A program made the translations under genes and the position numbers. The notes under the pieces are model-generated. The model was not told the DNA's origin. It did no database searches and saw only the letters and a list, made by a program, of their open reading frames with translations. 64,000 nucleotides of DNA from Tupaia tana (taxonomy: Eukaryota > Chordata > Mammalia > Scandentia > Tupaiidae): assembly GCA_026018925.1 (NCBI GenBank), contig JAKSZU010000005.1:20632779-20696778 (forward strand), in the 5' to 3' direction. Positions 11,690-22,254 of the stretch are shown one piece after another. Position 1 is the stretch's first letter, and each line of letters begins with the position of its first letter.

Positions 11690-11815
11690 CTCACTTATTA
11701 TATGTTAAGATACAAATTTCCAAAGGACAGGAACTTTATGGAAGCACCACCCTATTCTCTGTACATTAGAGACACTCGGTAAATATTTGTTAGAATGAAT
11801 GTATGCATACATGCA
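11690..11815 (+). mobile_element. L2 LINE 3'-end remnant
   Basis: Ordered blocks 'aatttccaaaggacaggaac', 'gtacattagagacactcgg' and TAAATATTTGTTAGAATGAATG follow the L2 3' end. Short and diverged, as expected for L2. Confidence 0.6.
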
Positions 11816-13049
11816 TGTTATTCTTTATGAAATTTTGCTTGAAACAAAAGTGAAATTTGAAAATTGCTATTTACCATGCCATCTTTAACCTTTGGTATGA
11901 CCTTATACTATGGCTTAAAAAATACTTAGGCTAGCTTTGAACTCAATAGCCCTCTATTATGTTTTCTGAACATAGAATACAAATATTCAAAGTAACTTCA
12001 TTACAGCTCCATTAAAGTGGATGATTCCTTGAATGGTTTGTATCGGTGATTTCTGCTACAGAGATTCTTGAACACATAGTAATTTTAACAGGACTAATAG
12101 ATTTTGAAATTTCAAATTAAGCATTTGGAAAGGACCAAACCAGGCAGCCCTTCTAACAAGTTTTCTCTTTTTAGTGACCTGTTTAGCACAGAAACTTTCT
12201 GTGAACTCTGTAGGTGACCTTTTTCTTCCTTTGTTTCCACTTAATCAGACTGCATGAGACCTTTGGGAGTCTAGTGCTTGGATGTTGAGAAGAGCACATG
12301 AAAGAATAAAAAAAACCACACTTTTTTTTGGTACTTTGCCTTTGGAGGCATATTAAAATCCTCTTGAATGCTGTTGTCTTTTTCTCATTGAAAATATCAA
12401 GTCTGTTTTCTATATAAACAGGCATTTTCTTTTATCTTGGTGATATTGTTTTACATTCCAACCTTATGGCTTAAATATTTTATTTGTCTCACAATCATTT
12501 TTTTAACATGGCCTGATTATTTGAAACCATCTCACTCATGTTAGAAAAGAATTGTTGGTGACCTTTCTTTCAACTGAGGAGAAAAATAAATATACAAATA
12601 TTACGTTCCCCTTTATGATTTGCAGTGGTTAGTTGCAATATGTTCCCTGGGTTAAGTGTTACCTGAAATTAAAAGGGAAGAATAAAGATGACCTTTCTGA
12701 GAATCCATTCTATATGGCATTTGCATGAAGACTCTTGCCTAGGTCATTAACTCAACAAAAACAAGAACAAAATATGTATAAAAGGTTTGGGTTTTTATCA
12801 TTTGGAGAATAAAATATCTATATTTGCAAACTTAATTGCAAAATTACAGAGCAGATGACATATGTCTATGCTGCTATTAGGATCCTGATGCTCCCATCTT
12901 GCCTTTGCCCTCCTTATTGTCCTCCTCTCCACTTCTCACTAGCTCATTCCAGAAATCATTCTGGCTAATTCTAGGAATCCCCTCTTAAATCTCTGTCAAT
13001 TATAACGTATGCCTGAGGTTGGCAAACTTTTCCAAAAAAGGCCGAGATA
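11816..13049. other. Unique AT-rich DNA
   Basis: No gene or confident repeat is visible. Short ORFs here (for example on the minus strand at 12183-12425) are unremarkable. Confidence 0.5.
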
Positions 13050-13262
13050 GGGGCCATACACAGTGCAAAGGTAAACTGGGACACTCTGTGAGGCAATCTC
13101 ACATGGGAGATCCTGGATTCAAGTCCGGAGACCTCTCTGAGAAGACTGGGCACATGGGTGCTCATGCTCTGGGGCTGACTGAAGGCCAGAGGTGCACTGT
13201 AGTGTCAGGACCCTATTGGAGCACTATCTCTCTTGATCATAGAATAAATAAACTAATTAAAA
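13050..13262 (+). mobile_element. SINE-D copy
   Basis: Starts GGGGCCATACACAGTGC, contains the degenerate B-box region 'ggattcaagtccgg', then 'gagacctctctgagaagac', a short CT-rich block and the tail AATAAATAAACTAATTAAAA. Plus-strand example of family D, here without a long (CT)n expansion. Confidence 0.75.
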
Positions 13263-13568
13263 CAATGTTTATTTATTTATTTATTTATTTTTATTTTATA
13301 CATTTAATCACTGTGTATCATTACAGCATATCAAATGAATTTTCCCATCATGAATACATTACATATTGGACCAGTCAACGACTTTGCCATGAACATCATA
13401 ACAGAAAGAAAAGAGTTCTTTCTCTTTTGGGTCCCTTAAATGTTTTGCTTCTTTCTTTTTTTCAGTTGATTTTCTCTCTCTCACTCTCTCCCATTTCCCA
13501 CCCTCCTCCTCCACTGTCTTCAGTATCATCATTACTCTCCATGCTTTTATACCTTGCAATCAACCCTT
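13263..13568 (-). mobile_element. L1 3' segment (sense part of an inverted L1)
   Basis: The plus strand begins with (TTTA)n, that is an (AAAT)n tail on the minus strand, then the 3' untranslated blocks 'cactgtgtatcattacagc', 'ttttcccatcatgaatac' and a CTC/TCC-rich region. The same blocks recur at 36.4, 36.9 and 62.4 kb. It joins an oppositely oriented ORF2 piece at about 13568. Confidence 0.75.
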
Positions 13569-14110
13569 GGAATGGAAGAATATAGTTGCAAACTATGCCT
13601 CAGAGAAGGGACTGATAGCCAGGATATACAGGAAAACTCAAACAGCTTACCCCTCAATAAAAATGATCAACCCAATTAAAAGATTAGAAAATGAGCTGAA
13701 AATACAACTCTTTAAGGAAGACATACAGCCAAAAAACATATGAAAAAATGCTTAATATCTCTTATCATAAGGGTGATGCAAATCAAAACTACAATGGGAT
13801 ACCATCTAACTCCAGTCAGAATGGCTGAGCTTAAAAAATAAAGAATAAGTGCTGGCAAGGCTATAGTGAAAAGGAAACTCTCCTTTACTGCTGGTGAGAA
13901 TGTAAATTAGTATAGCCACTGTGGAGAACAATACGATATGGAGGTTCCTCAAAGACCTACAGATAGACTCACCATATGATCCAGCAATTCCACTCCTGGG
14001 TATCTACCCAAAGGATAGGAGAACATTCAATCAGAAAAACACTTGCACATCCATGTTTATTGAAGCATTATTCACAATTGCTAAGACATTGAACCAACCC
14101 AAATTTAAAA
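13569..14110 (+). mobile_element. L1 ORF2 C-terminal segment, inverted part
   Basis: Reads in the sense direction through the end of L1 ORF2: 'gggactgatagccaggata', TACAATGGGATACCATCTAA, 'cactgtggagaacaata', 'ccatatgatccagcaattcc' and GGTATCTACCCAAAGGA. It matches the same region of the L1 at 39.5-40.1 kb. Together with 13263-13568 it forms a 5'-inverted L1. Reading frames are broken. Confidence 0.8.
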
Positions 14111-14188
14111 AAAGAAAAAAAGAAAAAAAATTAAAGGTCAAGATAGGATGCTGTACTATTAGAGATACTTTTTTTTTTTTTGAAATTC

Positions 14189-14455
14189 TTTTTTTTTTTT
14201 TTTTTTGGAGAGGTTTTTGCTATAGGGCGCGAGTGCTCGTCAGAGACAGAGAGAGGCAGAGAGATAGAAAGCAAGAAATCACCCCCCCCCCAGGGAGGAT
14301 GGCCATGCTGCAATCTCTTCTCCTCCATTCTCCTCTCGGGATCTTGGGCATGCACATGCGCCCGGCGTGAGTTTAAACCACCAGGTCTGGGACTAGAACC
14401 ACAGTCTGCTACATGGGAGTCCAGCGACATAGCCCTTACGCTAACTGCTGGTCCC
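14189..14455 (-). mobile_element. SINE-A copy
   Basis: Minus orientation: poly-T (tail), GAGAGGTTTTTGCTATAGGG, a run of ten C, the middle with 'ctcctctcgggatcttggg', and the head ending CTAACTGCTGGTCCC. The reverse-complement A box region 'cttacgctaa' is kept. Confidence 0.9.
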
Positions 14456-15163
14456 TTAGAGTTATTTCTGTCTCTATTTCTGTTTGTAGTATTTTATTGT
14501 TAGGGACTATATCTCCCAAATGTAATGCCTTTCCAGAAGTTCACTTCCTCTGCTTGTTATAGTATTCTGCAAGATGCAGTCATGCATGGATATAGAAGGA
14601 AAAGTCCTGGTGGAAGTGGAAGAATGTCAATACCCTGGAGGCCTCCCTGCTGCTTCTAATCCCAGATTTGTAATCCACAGTAGAATGGTAACCTCAGTGC
14701 TTCTCTGACATTTCTGAGCCATGGCGCTTAAAATCTGCATTCCAGCAGCCAGGTTCTTCCAGATTTTAATAGAGAGGACTTTTAGCACCCTCTATCTTCT
14801 GGTTATTGAGAATTTCTCCTAGATTCTGGCATGCAAATGATTGTTGGCCTTCATTTCTTGTTAGAGGTGTTAAAATGGTGTATTTATGATGTGTCTTTTA
14901 ATCTACCTTGCTGAGAAGTTGAGAGGAGAGCTGCTAATCACATCCAAGATGTAATCCTGGATCAAATTTCTAGCTCATGTCATACCTCTCTTTACTATAC
15001 AGCCCAAGTCTGGGAATGGAGTAGAGGCTTTGGAATTGAACCTTGCCAATGTCAAACACATGTAGGCCATTACCTGTAGAGATTACTGTGTGGTTTTCCA
15101 GACTTTGTGAGTGTCATACTACAGCAGTAGTTCCACAACTTCAAATAGATTAATTACAGTACA
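14456..15163. other. Unassigned DNA, moderate GC
   Basis: No gene seen. The phrase 'ggactatatctcccaaatg' near 14503 resembles the start of some old LTRs, but I cannot assign a family, and nothing downstream confirms it. Confidence 0.45.
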
Positions 15164-15198
15164 TTTTTAAAGTTTATTTATTTCTTCTATGAGACAGT

Positions 15199-15255
<57 letters not shown>

Positions 15256-15435
15256 CTATTTTCAACAGAATCTACAAACCATGATTTCCCCCGCCATCCC
15301 AGCCTCAGTTTGCCTGGATCATAAGCAATGGTGTGCAACACCTGGCATAGAAGTACAGAGATACTCCACATATAAACCTAGGACCTTCCCATATGGTCCT
15401 AGTTTCACTGCTGCTGTATCGCTATCCGGCCCCAA
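15164..15435 (-). mobile_element. SINE-D copy with long (AG)n
   Basis: Minus orientation: AAAGTTTATTTATTTCTTCT tail region, (AG)26, 'gccatcccagcctcagtttgc' middle, 'aggaccttcccatatgg' block and head ending 'gctatccggcccc'. One of the better-preserved family D copies. Confidence 0.85.
15202..15253. repeat. (AG)26 microsatellite in SINE-D
   Basis: Twenty-six uninterrupted AG units occupy the purine block of the surrounding SINE, making it the longest pure dinucleotide run in the window. Confidence 0.95.
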
Positions 15436-17085
15436 TAACAGTATATCTTGGATGATGCTCTGAGGCATTAAGCTGTTGCAACAGGAAGGTAATTTATCTT
15501 TCTATTTAGAAAGGTTTTAAAAACAGATGTATTTGAAAAACTGTTTTATTTACTAAATGATATATGGTTGAATAAAGTTCTACAACCTAAGTTTCATCAG
15601 TAGCTACCTGGACACTCCATGTAGATACTGAACATTCATGGTAGATTTACGAGGAAATTGGATCACTTGAAAGACTGATAATGGTCTTGAACCTAGCTGA
15701 GCTGGTTCCTCTTACACAGCAGAAACTCAACACACTATTCAATTTAATTTATACGTCGTTACCAAATTTGGTCGTAAAGATGCTAAAGATGAAGAATGGA
15801 GGCACAAAGTAAAGAGACTTGCCCAATATGACAACTTAATATCAGAAATTGAACTAGATCCTAAGTAAATTGGATTCCATTTTTCCTCTATTCCACAGTG
15901 TATAAATTTGTCTCGATTATTTCTGATGTAACCTACTCAGGAAAGCCCTTTGTCTCATATAGCTTTGTATGTCCTGATGAACCAAATACAGTGCTTCAGT
16001 CGCAATGATTGCTCAAACAATATTTGCTCAGGGATTTAGATATACCATGAGCATTTCCTGACCTGTCGCATCTCATGCTCCTTTGTTTATTCATATACCT
16101 GCGACTAGGCAAGACAACTTGATTACTCCCAACACCTTTCTCCACAATAGAAACTGTGAAGGTCAACTATGTGTCACTTAGATGTTTTAATCTCTGCACA
16201 GAAATGTTATTTTTTTTCTTGCCATCTTGGAAGAATTTCACAAGCATTTCAGAAACTGACTAAATGATTACAGAATTTGTGTGTTTCTGCCAAATTGCGT
16301 TTAATAATAACAACAAAAATAAATAGCATTGGTTGTAAAGTCATGCAGGAGCAGGTTCAGGCAGAGAACAAAGCATAGCATGTGTGAATTGGCCAACGAA
16401 CACTGGTCTCACAACACTGGCTCTATTGTCAGCAATAATAAAACCTGAGAAACGGCCTTGGCAAGTGGCTGTACATTTACTTGTTTTTGAGCTTTGATAA
16501 TATGTTGGCTGTGATGTGATCTTTATTACACTAAGAGATGTAAAACGCAGCTTGTTTTTAAAAGCCATTGCCAATGACTGACAGATATTTATTTCAATGG
16601 CACTCAGGGATCTACATGTCTCGTGTCATTCTGTACTTGCTCATTTTTCCACGAATAACTTATCATGTAAAGACGGCATGTTTGGACTTACTTGAACTCA
16701 TTATATAACCCCAGGTTGGTGAGGGATGTCTTAGAAGACTAAGGGAGATGTCTTGTGTCTCTAGGACAATGAACTCTGTTTCAGTACTTGATGTACCTCT
16801 TCCTATATGTGTTGGCCAAAGTCCCTCAGTTAAGTGATGAAATATTCCACAGTCCAGCATTCACAACTTGGAACATCTTCACTTACGTTCAACATATTAT
16901 AGTGGATTATCTGGTAAAAGGGATTTTTGTGTGTAATTTTATTCACAAAATGAAAACTTTACAGATGTCTGATTTTGTGAAAACATGCAAGATTGAACTT
17001 ATTAAGGCCAGAGGAGCTAATGCTTATGTGGCTTCAACAGAATTATTTCCTTAAGGCAATTCCTCTTAGAAAATCAGAGAAGTTA
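15436..17085. other. 1.65 kb repeat-poor DNA
   Basis: Apart from one MIR core, no repeats are recognised. The part from about 16180 to 16690 has balanced composition and no low complexity. It includes minus-strand ORF 16341-16574, which I do not recognise. It could hold a conserved non-coding element; this is inference. Confidence 0.45.
15775..15895 (-). mobile_element. MIR core remnant
   Basis: Blocks 'gaatggaggcacaaagtaaagagac', 'ttgcccaatatgacaac' and 'attgaactagatcc' follow antisense MIR in order. Diverged and partial. Confidence 0.6.
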
Positions 17086-17099
17086 CATTTTGAAGATTT

Positions 17100-17282
17100 T
17101 TTTTCTTTTTTAAAGAATTATTTATTTAATTTTATTTATCATTATTATTATTTTTTAATTGTCTATACATATGTGTGCTCACCAGAGAGAGAGAGGGAAA
17201 GTCAGAAAGGAAGCTCTCAGGTCTGGGACTCGAACTGCAGTCTGCCATGTGGGAGTCTAATGGCACACCACCCGCTAGCCCC
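17100..17282 (-). mobile_element. SINE-B copy with target duplication
   Basis: Minus orientation: TTATTTAATTTTATTTATC tail, GA block, CAGGTCTGGGACTCGAACTG (B box region) and head ending 'cacccgctagcccc'. CATTTTGAAGATTT at 17086-17099 and a two-mismatch, two-base-longer copy at 17283-17298 act as the target-site duplication. Confidence 0.85.
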
Positions 17283-17531
17283 CATTTTGGAAGAATTTAA
17301 TGTAAAATCTCCCAGGTAAACCATGTGTGAATAATTACCAATTTGATGGGTTTTCACTCAATTAAAACAAATTTAGCTTTAATAGTTAATTTATATCGTC
17401 ACCGCATTGAGAGACCAAGACTTCATGGGGAAAAGAAAAGGAAAGTTACTTCAGAACACAGGACATTATTCAAACTGTATTCCAGGAGTCTTCAAAATGT
17501 TCATGGAAATGTGTATTATGAAATCATTATA
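17283..17531. other. Unique DNA with an old shared motif
   Basis: The segment at about 17499-17531 (starting GTTCATGGAAATG) resembles 37509-37548, which suggests both are remnants of one old repeat that I cannot name. Confidence 0.4.
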
Positions 17532-17695
17532 GGGGACTGGCAGATGCAGTGGTGGTTAAGGGCACAGGACTCCCACCTGGCAGCTTGTTTTCTCATTTAA
17601 TCTCTTTCTCTCACTCTCACTCTTGCTCTGTCCCTCTCTAGTCAAATTGAAAAATAAATTTAAAAAGTTAAAAAAAATTCTTAAAAATAAAAAGA
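17532..17695 (+). mobile_element. SINE-B copy with internal deletion
   Basis: The head GGGGACTGGCAGATGCAGTG runs through 'gggcacaggactcccac' and then jumps to 'ctggcagcttg'. About 28 bases that normally hold the B box are missing. The CT-rich block, GTCAAATTGAAAAATAAA and an A-rich tail remain. Confidence 0.8.
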
Positions 17696-17704
17696 AGCAT
17701 CTTA

Positions 17705-17930
17705 GGGGCTGTATGGTGACATAGTGGTAAGACAGCTTCAAGGCTGAGTCACATAGAAATTTTCCAGGTTCATGTCTGGAGACCTTCTCAAAATACCAGG
17801 TTTCTGTGTGCCTACGATCTTGGGATGGCTAAAACTGAAAGTGGGTTGCAGTGTGAAAACCTTATTGAGGTACTATTTCTCTCTCTTTTGCTTATGGAAG
17901 AAAGAAAGAAACTTTTTAAAAAATTATGCA
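17705..17930 (+). mobile_element. SINE-D copy
   Basis: Starts GGGGCTGTATGGTGACATAG, contains 'ccaggttcatgtctggagac', a middle with 'tacgatcttgggatggc', a short TCTCTCTC block and a 'tatggaagaaagaaagaaactt' tail. It follows directly after a SINE-B in the same orientation. Confidence 0.75.
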
Positions 17931-17968
17931 TAGATGACCTTTATTTGCATAACATATACTTTAATTCC

Positions 17969-18198
17969 TTTTTTTTTTTTTTTAATTGCAAAAGAGTGCA
18001 TGCCCTTGCCAGAAAGTGTGAACACTCCCCGATAGGGCATGGTCATGCTGCAATCATTTTTCCTCCATTCTTCCTTTCCATAAAGATTCTGGGCACACAC
18101 ACATCTGGAGTCATTTTCAAGCTGTCAGCTTTGGGGTTTGAACTTCAGCCAACCATGTGGGCTTCAGCTCTCTTAACCACTGTGTTACAGATCAACCC
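17969..18198 (-). mobile_element. SINE-C copy
   Basis: Minus orientation: poly-T, 'gatagggcatggtcatgctg', 'cctccattcttcctttcc', 'gggtttgaacttcagccaacc' over the B box, and a head ending 'ttacagatcaaccc'. Old long-form layout. Confidence 0.75.
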
Positions 18199-18609
18199 TT
18201 TTAATCACACTTTTTAAAAGAACTTTTTGAAGTAAAAAAAAAAAAATAGTAGGATGAGCAAAACATATTATGAGGCATTTAAAGAATTCAAAGATAGGGC
18301 CAATACTTTGGTCCTAATCATATTTCTTCAGAAGACAGAAGGTTCTATAACAGGGTTTGAAAATCAGTCACCATTTTTTTAGGCTAGCAAAGCTCTCAAA
18401 AATTTTCAAGTTTGAATATTTTGGGAGAGAACATGCACTCTCTTGTACCACAAACTTTGGTGTTTCCACAGCTAATTAATAGGCCTTGAAGGCTTTTGAG
18501 CCTAAACTTGAAACTCCTAAGAGCTCAAATCCATCATGCTTGCTGTGTACAGCCCTTTCACTCCAAGTGGTGCTGGAATTTTAGAAGTAATGTGAATTAT
18601 CTGTGAAAA
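18199..18609. other. Unassigned DNA
   Basis: AT-rich with a poly-A near 18235-18246. No gene or repeat is recognised. Confidence 0.5.
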
Positions 18610-19012
18610 TTTGCAAATTAAGGTGAAGGTAAAAATAGATGACTCATTCTAAATTTTTGCAGGTCAATGAAGAAATTACCTAGTGTTTGGTTGTGTTCAC
18701 CTCTGAAGTTATGACCCTTGGACAACAGGTCTCCTGCATTGTTTTTGTTCTCTTTGTATTCTGCAATGTCTTTCTGGTCTAGTGTCTCTGTTTTATTAAA
18801 CCATGTTTTCTCACAGTTATTCTCTTCCCTGTCCAAAAATGTACTATATCTGCAGGTGGATATCAAGTTCTCCCAGGACTGTTTACTAAAGAAACTTTCT
18901 TTTCCCCCATGTAATGTATTATATTTTTTGTCAAAAATCAGTTGGCTATGTGTTTTGTTTATTTCTGGATTCTCTATTCTGTTCCATTGATCCATTTGTC
19001 TGTTTTAGTGCC
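18610..19012 (-). mobile_element. L1 ORF2 fragment
   Basis: The minus strand encodes an L1 ORF2 segment after the reverse transcriptase. Its frame (18995 down to 18618) begins MDQWNRIENPEINKT and aligns with the block starting near 39090 of the younger L1. The frame stays open over 125 codons but lacks both ends of the protein. Confidence 0.8.
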
Positions 19013-19395
19013 AGTACCATTTAATGAAATATACAGTTTGTAATCTTTTATGGCTGATTTGTCTTATTTAGCATAATCTTTTCAAGGTTAATCCATATTG
19101 TAGCAAATATCAGTACTTATTTTTTTTATGGGAAAATACTGTTTTATTCTAAGGAATGGATGTAACACATTTGTTGTCTGTCTATCCGAAGTGAACATTT
19201 GGGTCATTCTCACTTTGGTCTATTATTAATAAGACTGTTCTAAACATTTGTGTACAGTTTTTGCTTACATTTCTCTTGGGCATATACCTAGGAGAGAAAT
19301 TGGTGGGTCATATGGTAACTATATGTTTAACATTTGAAGAACTGCCAAAATGTCTTAAAAGGTGGCTGTACCACTTTACATTTTTATAAATATTT
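19013..19395 (-). mobile_element. Old L1M 3' fragment
   Basis: Antisense blocks 'ttagcataatcttttcaagg', GGCATATACCTAGGAGAG, GGTGGGTCATATGGTAAC and 'gaactgccaaaatgtctt' follow the C-terminal/3' end of old L1. It is more diverged than the adjoining fragment, so two L1 pieces abut near 19012. Confidence 0.75.
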
Positions 19396-19613
19396 TTACG
19401 AAATATTTATTTCATAAAAGATATAAAGAGGAGAGAGAGAAAAATATAGTCACTCTCAATAGTGTCTCATGTCATGATCCTCCTCTCAGCCTTCCCAGCC
19501 TGTGAAGATCATGGGTGCATGTACGTACAGCATGTGTAGGTCAACCTGAGAGGCAAACGCTGATCCGATGGCTACAGCATCGGGTAGTAGCCTGTCACCA
19601 TGTCTGGGCTTTG
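19396..19613 (-). mobile_element. SINE-D copy
   Basis: Minus orientation: TTATTTCATAAAAGATATAA tail region, 'gtcactctcaatagtgtctc', 'gatcatgggtgcatgtacg' and a head ending 'caccatgtctgggc'. It separates two pieces of old L1. Confidence 0.65.
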
Positions 19614-21383
19614 TTTGATCTTAATATAGCTACTCCAGCTCTCTTTGTGCTATTGTTTGTATGAAGTATATCTTTCCATCTTTTCATGTTGACCTATTTT
19701 TATTTTTGGATCTAAAGTGAGTCTCTTGTTGGCAGCATATACTTGAATCCATTTTTAAATTAATTTTTTCAATTTCTGCCTTTATGTTGGAAATTTTGAA
19801 TAATTTACATTTAACGTAATTACTAATAAGGAGAACCTTGCTACTTGTGTTCTGCATGTCTTACATATTTTTGGCCCCAACTATCTCTATTTTTGCCTTC
19901 TTTGGTTCTAAATTAGATATTATATAGCATGCCAACTTGACTTTTTTGTTTTTCCTTTACTCTATGTTTTTAGTTATCTTCTTAATAACATTATGATAGC
20001 TCAAATTAATATCAGCTTAGTTTCAATAGAAAACTATTATATAGCTTTATATTTCTTTTCTATTATACTTACATAGCTTTGATACCTGCCCCATACTGTT
20101 CTTGCCAAAAATTACATCTTTATTCATTTCCTGTCCATCAACCTAGATTTATAATTGTTTTTAAAAATCATATAAGAAAAGAATAATTGACAAATCATAA
20201 ATATATTGGTACTGCCCTTTAAATTTTTCTGTGTAGCTTCTTTTAAGGTATTGTTAAATTTTTTTACATAGATTTGAATTACTGCCTAGTGTACTTTCAT
20301 TTCCACAGAAGGGCTCCCTTTAATATTTCTTCTAGGGAAGGTCTACAAGCAATAAACTCCCTGAATTTTTCTTTATCTGTGAATATCTTAAGTGCTCCTT
20401 TATTTTTGAAGGATAGTTTTTCTGCTTATAGAATTCTTACTTGACAGTTTTTACTTCAGTACTTTGAATACTTTATTCTACTACCTTTAAAGTCCGATTT
20501 CTAATAAGAAATCAACCTTTAATCTTATTTAGGATCTTGTATACATAAGTCACTTTTTTCTTGCTGCTTTAAAGATTCTGTCTTTGCTTTTGGAATTACA
20601 CATTTGATTACAATGTGTCTCAGTGTTGATATCTTTTATTTACACTACTTTGAGTTCACTGAACTTTTTGAATGTGTAGGTTAATGTGTTTCACAAAATT
20701 TCAGAAGTTTTCAGTCATGAGTTTATTAAATATCCTTTATCCCCTCTCTTATTTCTTTTTTCTGGAATTTTCTTTATGTGTATGATGGTATGCTTGAAAG
20801 TGTTGTATATATTTTTGACACTGTTAATTTATCTTCATAATTTTTTTCTTTCCCTCAGACTAGATAATCTTTTTTTTAAGAATTATGTATTTTAATTTTT
20901 ATTTATTGTTTATTTTTTAATATGACCAGAGAGAGAAAGTGAGAAAGCAGGCCGCCAGGTCCAGGACTCAAACTGCCTTCAGTCATGGCAATCCAGCACC
21001 ATAATCACCATGTTACCTGCCGGCCCCTGAGGCTAGATAATCTTAATTGAATTATAATCAAGTTTGCTGATTTTTTTGTCTGCTCAAACTTGCCATTGAG
21101 TCTTTTGGTAAATTATTAATTTCAATTATTTTTTTCAACTCATATTTGGTTCCTATTTATAATTTCTGTCCCTTTATACACTCTGTTTGGTGAGATATTA
21201 TTCTCATGGTTTTTAAAATTTATTTGTAAATGGCTTCCATAAGTTTTTAAAGAATTTTTTCAAAATTAATGTATCTTTTTAACAGTTTTTGTTAATTTTA
21301 TTGTTCTCATGTATATGCCATGATTTATTGTTTATTTATATACCTTATACTTTCTTGTTGGAAATGAAGCTGTTGGATTTTAT
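19614..21383 (-). mobile_element. Old L1M, 5'-ward part
   Basis: The plus strand shows antisense L1M blocks in order: 'tctcttgttggcagcatata', 'gaaggatagtttttctgc', 'attacaatgtgtctcagtg', 'tgagttcactgaactttttg'. The order matches the L1M at 1.3-4.2 kb. A SINE-B interrupts it at 20872-21026. It has no coding capacity. Confidence 0.75.
20872..21026 (-). mobile_element. SINE-B copy with target duplication
   Basis: Minus orientation SINE-B with 'caggccgccaggtccaggac' and a head ending 'ttacctgccggcccc'. CTAGATAATCTT at 21033-21044 after the element corresponds to 20860-20871 (ACTAGATAATCTT), which marks the target-site duplication. Confidence 0.85.
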
Positions 21384-21398
21384 AATGTAGCAATTCTT

Positions 21399-21458
21399 TT
21401 TTTAAATAATTATTTTATTTAACTATTTATTTTTAATTTGACCAGACAAGGACAGGGT

Positions 21459-21506
<48 letters not shown>

Positions 21507-21603
21507 AATTGAGGAAACAAGCCACCAGTTCCGGGACTTAAACTGTGGTCAGTCATGTGGGAGTCCAGCACCCCTAACCACCACCACTCAACCTGCTGGC
21601 CCC
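21399..21603 (-). mobile_element. SINE-B copy (first of a serial pair)
   Basis: Minus orientation: TTTATTTAACTATTTATTTT tail, 'aatttgaccagacaagg', (GA)n at about 21463-21500, and a head ending 'cctgctggcccc'. It is flanked by AATGTAGCAATTCTT at 21384-21398 and AATGTGGCAACTCTT at 21604-21618. Confidence 0.85.
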
Positions 21604-21618
21604 AATGTGGCAACTCTT

Positions 21619-21893
21619 TTTTTTTTTTTTTTTTTTTTTTTTGAGAGTTTTTTTTGCCATAGGGCATGGGCGCTTGCCAGAAAGACACAGAGAGACAGAG
21701 AGACAGAAAGCGAGAAATCACCCCCCGGGGGGATGGCCACGCTGCAATCCCTTCTCCTCTGTTCTCCTCTTGGGATCTTGGGCATGCATGCACATGTGCC
21801 CGGCGTGAGTTTTAAGTCACCAGGTTCGAGACGCGAACCACAGTTGACTACGTGGGAGTCCAACGACATAGCCATTACCAACTGCTGGTCCCC
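21619..21893 (-). mobile_element. SINE-A copy (second of a serial pair)
   Basis: Minus orientation SINE-A with a long poly-T, 'gccatagggcatgggcgc', a C5G5 hinge, GACGCGAACCACAGTTGACT over the B box, and a head ending 'accaactgctggtcccc'. The right flank 21894-21908 (AGTGTGGCAACTCTT) repeats the left flank at 21604-21618, which is itself the right duplicate of the preceding SINE-B. Confidence 0.9.
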
Positions 21894-22254
21894 AGTGTGG
21901 CAACTCTTAAAGTGATCTTTTCTGTTCTTTCCTGCAAGGATTTTTGATATGTTTACTGTTTTACTCACCTGTTCATCTCTTATCTCAGGTGGCAGAAAAT
22001 AATACATTGGATTTTAAATATTTAAATGACCCTTTGTTTAACAACTTTAACCTTTGGAGTGTTCTAAGTGGAACAATCACGATTCTCTGAAAATAAGGTC
22101 TAGTCTGCTTACTCTGGTAACTGTACTAGTTATACAACTGTTTCCTTCAAAGCTGTTGCTGAATTTGAAAGTAGAGCATAGAACTCAAATAATTTAAAAC
22201 AGTATAAACTTTCCACTTATTTTTTCAAATTTGTTCCTAAGTATTTTATTATTT
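21894..22254. other. Unassigned AT-rich DNA
   Basis: The opening bases are the third copy of the shared SINE target. The rest may be further diverged L1M, but I see no firm block. Confidence 0.4.

Noticed and set aside
13019..13585. 188-codon ORF
   Set aside because: It crosses from a SINE-D into an antisense L1 3' UTR, so it is a chance fusion of two repeats.
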